DNA from: Isoetes taiwanensis
Taxonomy: Eukaryota; Streptophyta; Lycopodiopsida; Isoetales; Isoetaceae
Direction: 5' to 3'
NCBI GenBank assembly: GCA_021234155.1
Contig: JAJEKV010000328.1
Location: 186,001 to 250,000, forward strand
DNA: 64,000 nucleotides
Position numbers and translations under genes: made by a program. This document shows, in pieces, positions 56,380 through 64,000 of this stretch. Numbering within the stretch: position 1 is the stretch's first letter; the number at the start of each line of letters is the position of its first letter. The notes beneath the pieces are model-generated. The model saw only the letters and a program-made list of their open reading frames with translations, was not told the origin of the DNA and ran no database searches.

Positions 56380-57380
56380 ATGAACAAACAAGTACCTCAA
56401 AAGAATAGTTAGCACTGGGTACTGCAGAATTTTTATAATATATCCATGAATATTAAGTTTTAAGAATTAATGCATTCTTATTAGGCTTTAGTAGGTTTGT
56501 TTTTTATTGACCCATGTTAAGGGCAATTCATCAGGGAGAGGGTTGTCTTTGGCATGTTGGGAAATATTTTGAGCATATGTAAACATCTAATAGCTACAAT
56601 TTTTGTTGTTTTTATTTTTTGTATTTTCCACCTGAAATTGAAGGATTATTAGAGGCAGAAAGTAATAGAAAGAAGGATAAATATCTAAATGGTTAGATAA
56701 AGTAGATTTATGATACAAAGTCTAGAATTTATAGAGCTTAGAAACCTAAAACCAATAACTTAAGACAAGAAATAGATTAGAGGCAATAGAAATTGTATTC
56801 TACAGATTGATATGGGCACATATTTCCACCCAACTAGATCCACTCTAGAATGGGATATGGCAAATATTCACACTGATAATTGAGTACATGCTTATCTATT
56901 TATAATTTTACTTCAAGTAGATACAAATCAATCCTTCACAACTGGGTAGGCTTAGAAATCAGGGAACAACTTGGATTGCATTTTGAGATAGATCTAAAAT
57001 TGCAAGGGAGGTTGTCTGAGGCAGAAACCGCTGAAGCAGAATCAAAAGCTGAAGCCGGCAACAGGGATCCATTGTTTGCTCTGTTGTTGCTGGGCAGAGG
57101 TTGCAGGTGAAGTTTTAGACACCTGTCAATATTCATCAAATCTACAATTCTTGATTTCATCAATTTTTAATAAGCATCCCTAGGGAGGCATTCTCCAAAA
57201 CATCTTAGAGCACCCTGATAGTTCTTCTGCCATTCCATCATTTCCTATAAATATGCCTCTCATTCAAAGACTGAATTGCTCTTAGGTACCTGCTAAGAAT
57301 TGTTTACAAGCTCTTACTGCCCTGAAGAGAAGCGAAATATCTTCAAATCTATCCCATTTGCCTTGTCAAGTTAGAAGGCA
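56380..57380. other. Upstream region of the DCC gene
   Basis: No firm gene. A short Ala/Glu-rich open stretch at about 56990-57110 (AETAEAESKAEAGNRDPLFA) could be an exon but has no support. The region probably holds the promoter of the DCC gene; I could not identify a TATA box with confidence. Confidence 0.35.
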
Positions 57381-57638
57381 TCATAGACGATGTTAAAGGA
57401 TGGAAGTGTAACGTACAATGGTTCACAAAGAGCTCTCGCTAGTACATCTAAATTATTAGTCAACAAGGAACATTCAAGAATATTCCATATCTCACTACAC
57501 ATTTTAGGCCACACCAAAAGGCTAATAAGAATAAGCCCGGAGTTTAGAAAAAGTGCAACAAAACGTAATGTGCAAATACATACGTCGGTTTCTAAAAAGG
57601 TATTTTTACTTATCCCCATCCTCTTTGGCGCCTTTGCC

Positions 57639-58904
57639 ATGGCTAGAATTCATTTGGCATTCCAAACAGTAAATTGCTATGAGCGCCCTTCAGCTTCAAT
57701 TTCATCATCGGGACATTCTTTTTTCTCCGACGATCCTCGTCCCATCATGCTCTATGACGGTATATTTTTTTGTAGTCGTTTATTGTGAAGTGCGCTTTTA
57801 GTTTAAACCTGAAGGCGTTTTTCTGCTGCTTTAAGCGGTGTATATGTTCTTCTTCTTTAGCACTTTAAATATGACTGTAATGCTTAAATACTTTTTTATC
57901 TTGTGTTGGCCTTCAATCTAAAAGGTGTCTGTAACTTGTGCAATGGAGGGGTGAACTTCGTTCTGGACAATGATCCAGATGGGTAATTCTCTTTTATTTT
58001 CCTTATTACACATGATATGACCTTTATTGGTCTCTGTTAAAAGATGATGACGGATTTTGGGGCATTTTAATGTCTTGAATAGAAATGGCTATTCATCACT
58101 TTCAGGAAGCTGAGATTTGCAGCTTTACAAAGTAAGGCTGGAAAAGTACTACTTAAGCGAGTAGGACGCTCTCCTCAAGATATTTCTAGTGTGGTCCTTG
58201 TTGAAAATAACAGGTAATTTTTTACGATGCTTTACTAAAGCCTTAAATATTAGAATGGTAATGATAAGGGCGTACTGGTTTTACACATGCAAGGGGATAC
58301 ATCAAGTCAGAGGCAGTGCTTCAGATAGCAAAGCTTCTGAAACCACCATATCCTGCCCTTGCTGATCTACTATCAACACTTCCATTGTAAGTCTAATTTG
58401 AAATGGCTCAATTAATAGGTACTGTTATCATCTCTAAAGCTTATGAATTATGCCATATCTTAGATAGATAGATCGAGCTGACTTGGCTATCTTTGCATTT
58501 TAGCAATAAGAAAACCTAACCTAATACAGGCAAGCTGAGATGATCTTTTCTGATTGAATATTGAGGATATTGTCATATTACCATTTCTGAATTATCCGGT
58601 TATGTTATAGTAGGTAGCCTGTTAATGCATCGGTAGAAGTTTTTGAGACTGATGCCTTTTTAAAAAAAGACATTCACATTTTACCTATGAATTCTGTTTT
58701 TGATTTGAAATGGTACATGATTTTCAATATTGGAAGGTGGGTTCTTTTATCATTATAGATTAGTTGATCTGTCAATGGTGCAGGTTCATCCGAGATGCGG
58801 TATATGATGTTGTTGCAGAAAATCGTTATGCATTGTTTGGAGAGAGCAACGTCTGCCGACTATCAGACTCTACTTTTGAGGACAGATTTATAACGGAAGG
58901 GTAA
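57639..58904 (+). CDS. DCC-family thiol-disulfide oxidoreductase, 5 exons
   Basis: Exons 57639-57759, 57925-57982, 58106-58213, 58294-58386 and 58784-58904 join in phase through GT..AG introns to 166 codons. The DCC motif (D-G-V-C-N-L-C-N) is split by intron 1 after the first base of the Gly codon. Then come NFVLDNDPDG, RFAALQSKAGKVLL, DISSVVLVENN and, near the end, FIRDAVYDVVAENRYALFG. The two Cys of CNLC would form the redox pair of this thioredoxin-like DUF393 family. Residues 1-35 are Ser-rich with few acids, like an organelle transit peptide, as in the chloroplast or mitochondrial plant homologues. An earlier in-frame ATG at 57390 would add 83 residues; I prefer 57639 because it gives a usual family length. 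No frame damage is seen: this is the best host gene in the window. Confidence 0.9.
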
Positions 58905-60530
58905 CAACTCTATGGAAGTTGTATTATGGCCGTTCTGAAATATGAAATGCATATGCTATTATAGTAGTGTTTGAGAAGCTCCAGTCCCATTAAAGAGTTA
59001 TCTTTAAAAGGGGTATCCTACTAACCAACATGCATGTTGCTGTATCATGTTGATAGATGCTAGGAATATTCTCCAAACTCAAACCCAGGGCATAACAGGC
59101 AGCCATAAACGTCATAGCAGGCAGTGGCGTGCCTCTTTGAGCATCTTTGAACCACGGATTTAGCTTTAGGGTGGTTTCCCATGAGACGAAAACATGGAGA
59201 TTTTCTTGAGGTTAGGTCAAAAGCTCCAGCGTTCTCATGAGCGCCTTACTTGCTTGATTCAGATTTAGGACCTGAGCCGCAAAGTATTCTCCACACAATT
59301 CTGAGCCTCAAGTTTTTGACCTTAGCACGGCTATTTCAGGTATGCAATTCATGGGAAATCACCCTTAGATGCTGATAATCTAGGCTGGGAGCTGTCTAGG
59401 AGCTGATAATCTAGCTCTGGAGGGTGTTGAATCTCTGATACTCGAGTACAAGATATAAACTTTGCTCGCCCCTCTGCTCGCCTCTTTATTTGTTGTAAGG
59501 GGTCCATTAGGGTGTTTATCTGGGCTTGCACATTTATTTGTTGTAAGGGGCAAGCACGGGTTGTATCCCCTTCTTAAACATAGATATAAAATCTGCAGCC
59601 CTTGGATCAGAATGGGTTAAAAGGGAGAACATATTGCAGTAGGATTTACCTCTAGAGCTTATCATGAAAATCACCTAGAGTGATTTGACGGTCGATGAGA
59701 GGGATAACTTTCTCCATCTATCCTTATCGTGGTTTATGCACATAACCCATTCGACCCTCTGGCCTCCTAGGTTATTTTGCATAGCTGCCTTGTCTCTCTA
59801 CATGATTCTAAGAAATAAACATATATATGTAAACTAGTAGCTGCATTCAATAGCGGCTTTTCTTACTTCTATACTAAGGTAATTGGGGCAGGACCCAAAA
59901 GTAATGTTAATGTGGTGTGTGAGCTATATATCTAATCGGATGTTGGATGACGTCCCCTAACGATGCCCCGATCGTATATGAATGGGAGATCCCTAACGAT
60001 GCCCCGATCGTATATGAATGGGAGATCCCCGCCTATCAGCAACTGACTCGCCAACATGAGACTGTCTATTAGACATTAGACTTTTGATGGTGGACAAGAT
60101 CTTATATGGGAGGCATAGGCGTGTCATCATCCAGCTAAGGAAGCCTACAGAAACAAGCACATGACAATGCATATAAGTAATGTAACCACCTCGAAGGACA
60201 CCATAATCCATACTACTGCAAAGATATATCCATCGTACGTCATAACATAGGATATTCTACCAAGCCTTGGACTCTTGGGGGATCGACTGACAACTTGGTC
60301 CTCCAAAATCAATCAGACAGAAGTATAACAATGAATTGGGTTGGCAAAAGAACAATGGTCATTGGGTAGTCCATTCCATCCGCCACTCTCGTGTATATCT
60401 TATATAATAAAGTTTTAGTGTAAGTAAATATGTAATGGACCACGCCCTAAATCGGACGGTCGAGGATTTGATTGACCAATGGTGGAGATGATGTGTGCGT
60501 GTCTTCAACTAAAATTTCATCTTGACTATG
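58905..60530. other. Region between DCC gene and polypurine tract
   Basis: No gene seen. The 3' UTR of the DCC gene is expected at its start. Two perfect copies of a 36-bp unit (59955-59990, 59991-60026; core GCCCCGATCGTATATGAATG) sit side by side. A 2-copy TTATTTGTTGTAAGGGG motif lies at about 59487 and 59534. Confidence 0.5.
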
Positions 60531-60540
60531 GCTTCAATAT

Positions 60541-61840
60541 GAAAGGGAAAAGGAAAAAGGAAAAGGAAAAGGGGAAAGGGAAAACGGAAAAGGAAAAGGA
60601 AAAGGGAAGGGAAAAGGAAAACGATGAAAAGGGGAAAAGGGGAAAAGGGAAAAGGAAAAGGGGAAGGGGAAAAGGAAAAACGATGAAAGGAAAAGGAAAA
60701 GGGAAAACGATGAAAGGGAAAAGGGAAAAGGGAAAAGGAAAAGGGGAAGGGAAAAGGAAAAAAAAAGGAAAAGGCCGAAAACGGAAGGGGAAAAGGGAAA
60801 AGGAAAAGGGGGAAGGGAAAAGGAAAACGCGATGAAAGGGAAAAGGGAAAAGGGAAAAGGAAAAGGGGAAGGGAAAAGGAAAAATGATGAAAGGGAAAAG
60901 GGAAAAGGAAAAGGGGAAGGGAAAAGGAAAAACGATGAAAGAGAAAAAAGGAAACGGAAAAAGGGGAAGGGAAAAGGAAAAACGATGAAAGGGAAAAGGA
61001 AAAGGGGAAGGGAAAAGGAAAACGATGAAAGGGAAAAGGGAAAAGGGAAAAGGAAGAGGGAAGGGAAAAGGAAAAACGATGAAAGGGAAAAGGGAAAGGG
61101 GAAAAGGAAAAGGGGAAGGGAAAAGGAAAAATGATGAAAGGGAAAAGGGAAAAGGAAAAGGGGAGGGAAAAGGAAAAACGATGAAAGGAAAAAGGGAAAA
61201 GGAATAAAAGAAAGGTAAGAGGAAAAAGGAAAGAGAAGGAGAAAAGGAAAAAGGGAAAGATAAAAGGAAATAGAAAAAGGAATAGAATAGGCGAGGGGGA
61301 AAGGGAAAGGAAAAAGAGCACCGCGAGAAGGGTAAGAAGTAAAGGTGAGAAAAGGAGAAAAAGGTAAGGGAAAATAAGAAAAGGTTGCAAAGTCTATGGG
61401 AAAAAGAAAAGTAAAAAGGAAAAGAGAGGGGGAAAAGGGAAAAAGAGAACTTGGAAAAAGGGAACGAGAAAAAGAGAAAAAAGGAAAGGGCGTGAAAAGA
61501 AGGGAAAAGAGAAAGGGTGAAGAAAGAGAAAAAGGAAAGCAAAAAGACCATCGAGAAAAAGGAAGAGGGAAAGGATGGGAAAATGAGGAAAAAGGTGGGG
61601 GGAAAGTAGAATAGACAAAGGGTAAGGAGCAAGGAATAGGAAAAGAGGAAAATAGGAAGGAGAAAAGGGCACGAGAAAAAAGGGAAGAGGGAAAGGGTGA
61701 GGAAATAGAAAAAAGAAAGGGAAAAAGAGTATGGGAAAGGGAAAAGAAAAAAGAAACAAGAAAGGAGAAAGTGGAAAGGGGAAAAAGGGGAAGAGGATGG
61801 GGAAAGGAGGAAAAAGGGTACATAAAAAAGGTTGAGATAG
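60541..61840. repeat. 1.3 kb polypurine GGGAAAAGGAAAA tract
   Basis: The plus strand is almost only G and A. It is built from GGGAAAAGG/AAAAGGAAAA units, in the first 650 bases arranged in a higher-order pattern of about 40-70 bases closed by an ACGATGAAA spacer (60622, 60691, 60830, 60884, 60941, 60994, 61022, 61076, 61131, 61179). It decays to irregular purine sequence after 61200. Long open frames on both strands (Lys/Glu/Gly or Pro/Phe/Ser) result from lack of pyrimidine-containing stops and are not genes. Confidence 0.95.
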
Positions 61841-62002
61841 AAGTGGCTTTGGCATGGTGCTCTACGTGTTAAGACAACTGCTCAAAAACGTCCTTTTTGT
61901 CGGACTTCAGTGTTGTCTGAGCAGCAAGAGAATGTGAAATAGTCTAGGTTATGTCTTCATTCGTCAAATAGTTTTGTTCTCACACTGTCCAGCATTGCAA
62001 GG

Positions 62003-63870
62003 ATGCACCATTTCCACATATCCGTGGAGCCCCAACTGAGCTCGATTGCCAGAAGAGCCCCATATTCCAAGTCATCTCCTTCCTTATTTGAGTAAGTTCT
62101 TGGGCTCTAATCAATTGGACTATCATTTAGTAACAAGTTTTTGATTCTGCAAATCTCTGTTTCATGCACAGATTTACAGTGAAAGATGGGTCTCAACTTT
62201 GTCCGTATTGCAGTCAGCCATTTAGACGTACACTGTTTCACCTTTTAAATTCTGTTACACTAGAAAGGTTATATGGCTTCCATGTTTTGCTTCCTTGTCA
62301 TTTATGAACTTTTAGTTGAGATCTGCTCTCTCATTCTGACCTGTCAACCTCATTGCTTTCCATTCTCTGCTAATGCTTCGATGGGGACGGAGCTTATACT
62401 GGAACATCTATATTGAATAGTGCCATTGCAATGCAACTCCAATCTCACGATTGTTCTCCAATAAATGATCGCTATCCATCATGATATCTATTAATTGTAT
62501 GGTTAAATGTTGCATGATATCTACTTGATCTGATTGTCCGCGGCAACGAGCTCACGCTGCTAGGATGCCAACTCCAAAATCGTCCCTTGTCCTACACTGG
62601 CTTTAGACCTTGCTTTCAGTGATCTGTAATGACAATCAAATAATGCAGAGAATAATAGTGTTATGGGACTAAGCTTATTTATAAGGTTGATGTACATTCT
62701 TGGACAATTGCGACTTTTCCATTGGGATGAGGTCATTGTTCTGCATATTAGTGTATCGACAGACTTTTCTACTCACCCACAGCCTCAAAGACAGCATTAG
62801 TTTGCAAACACAAGTCAAGTAGTCACATGAACTTTTACATTTGATCATTTTCTTTAACCGTTCTTATGATCATGCTCTTCTGTTCTTATGATCATGCTCT
62901 TCACTGATTATATTTTGCATCAGAAGGCATTCTGATCAAGGATCCTTTCTGTCACAGTTGAGAGAAAAGAGTTTGTAAGAGATGGACCTCATTTTTCAAG
63001 CCGCACCGACTCCAAGGCGAGGACTTTGTGGTTTTGGTCAACCATCATCTCCCAACAGCAGGAATGAAGGTAAATCTCAGTCAGTGATTAAATACATGAG
63101 TCTGAAAGTTCACAGCTCATTGCAATTTTTGTGGGACTTTATCGTCCTATAGGTGTTTCATCTATTTGGCATCTTCGAGGCATTTTATTCAGTCCTGTAA
63201 GTTTGCATTTTCAGAACGTTTCCACAATTTATATTCAGTCCTTACATTTACTTTCTTTATTTCAGGGTCCTATTTATAATATACGCAAGTTCAAAACAAG
63301 TTCCAATGGACCAACCATGGCAAGGCCGACGCCTATATTGGTTCCTGGTGGTTCAACAACTTCTAATACCACAATGGTTGGTTATCCAGTCTTCCCTAAT
63401 GTTCACATGGGGAATACTTTCTCATATGCTCATGGCGAACCTCTTACTATTTCAAGAATAGATGTTGGAAACATTAGCGCTCGCACAAGCAAATAAATGC
63501 CGGTTATGAATCTCAAAGTAATGGGATGCCAAAAGGTTCACCTACCGTGGTGGTAGATGGCATACTGATTCTGTCCCTTTGCATATGAGTAGCACCTTTG
63601 TGCGCTCCAATTTGAAGTGGCGTAATGTCCCGCAGGGATTTCTCGCGGGGAAGGCGATGGGTTTGGCAACCTACATCTACAAGTGCTTCAACTTCATCAA
63701 CATGGAATTGCCAATACGCGACGCCTCACAAAGACGTAAAAAATGTGATTCTAGCAATGCTCGCATTTCAAGGTTTTGCCTTTTCTCGCAAACCACTCAA
63801 GGGATGAACCATCTACACGTAATGGTGGTGGGGGATCTAGTAATGATTCGGGATCTTGAATGGTGTTGAA
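62003..63870 (+). pseudogene. Possible spliced gene of unknown family, perhaps decayed
   Basis: Several stretches look like exons. 62003-62091 (MHHFHISVEPQLSSIARRAP) joins through GTAAG..CACAG to 62172-62227 (FTVKDGSQLCPYCSQPFR, a C-x2-C motif). The next pieces are less sure: 62955-63067, readable either as ERKEFVRDGPHFSSRTDSK or, one frame over, from ATG 62982 as MDLIFQAAPTPRRGLCGFGQ. The latter joins in phase to 63154-63198 (GVSSIWHLRGILFSP) and then 63266-63496 (GPIYNIRKFKTSSNGPTMAR to SARTSK stop). After that stop, gene-like text goes on in other frames (QINAGYESQSNGMPKG, RGGRWHTDSVPLHMSSTF), suggesting frameshifts. I do not recognise the protein and cannot tell a live gene with misread exons from a pseudogene. 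Confidence 0.35.
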
Positions 63871-64000
63871 TCTATTGCGCACCTTCATTTGGAATGATGC
63901 TTAGTTTGGGTGGCCCAGTCAAGTCGCGATATGCAATCGCCACCCCGAAGAGCTGATTCATATTCTCGCACTTAGCATATCATGATTCTATTTTGAGCAT

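Noticed and set aside
57390..57638. N-terminal extension of the DCC protein from the ATG at 57390
   Set aside because: The frame is open, but the extra 83 residues have no transit-peptide look or domain, and the shorter form has the expected family length. Not excluded; 5' RNA ends would decide.
60526..61855. Very long open frames on the minus strand (up to 429 codons) and Lys-rich frames on the plus strand
   Set aside because: They lie wholly in the GGGAAAAGGAAAA tract; low-complexity Phe/Pro/Ser or Lys/Glu/Gly text follows from base composition. No domain, start context or neighbour supports a gene.
1..64000. tRNA genes suggested by TGGTATCAGAGC matches
   Set aside because: All such sites sit just inside LTRs and are complementary to the tRNA 3' end; they are primer-binding sites and no cloverleaf surrounds them.

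Overview
This is nuclear DNA from a land plant with a repeat-rich genome. The evidence is: introns with GT..AG borders; several Ty1/copia and Ty3/gypsy elements primed by initiator tRNA-Met (TGGTATCAGAGC sites); LINEs; TIR transposons with target-site duplications; a plant-type pentatricopeptide-repeat (PPR) fragment; and a DCC-family thiol-disulfide oxidoreductase gene. The very low gene density and many decayed, nested elements fit a large non-flowering vascular-plant genome such as a fern. That placement is an inference, not something I can prove here.

Layout. 1-4440: a decayed, frameshifted uncharacterised coding region (+) followed by an LTR-like sequence. 4491-5480: remnant of a minus-strand copia element. 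6752-7199 and 8376-9073: two short elements with long inverted ends. 9766-16167: a complete but internally deleted minus-strand copia element (LTRs, PBS, gag, partial integrase, no reverse transcriptase) with a GTGAG target duplication and a 2.7 kb foreign insertion in gag. 16928-18600: a decayed transposase-like region and a fold-back element. 19659-24588 (continuing at 30468): a minus-strand LINE. 24589-30467: a nearly intact plus-strand copia element that splits a coding sequence and has a GGTTC duplication. 31604-35143: a 3.54 kb hAT-like element with an 8-bp duplication and an internal 1.47 kb tandem duplication, apparently inserted in the first exon of a host gene. 36645-41930: a plus-strand LINE with tandem 5' repeats. 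43027-51450: a gypsy element that carries a captured PPR gene fragment in gag, is split by a 3.2 kb TIR element in the reverse transcriptase, and has lost its integrase. 51667-52260: three stacked LINE 3' ends.

52.5-63.9 kb is more gene-like: possible exons at 52.7-53.0 kb, a palindromic GCGTAAGCGAAA cluster at 54.1-54.4 kb, an intact five-exon DCC gene (57639-58904), a 1.3 kb polypurine GGGAAAAGGAAAA tract, and a possibly decayed spliced gene at 62.0-63.9 kb.

Most of the coding capacity is selfish DNA. Only the DCC gene looks intact and cellular. The main interest is in the mosaics: retrotransposon capture of a PPR fragment, a transposon-split host gene, and a LINE family whose 3' tails are different short tandem repeats. 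I saw no rRNA, tRNA gene or CRISPR array.
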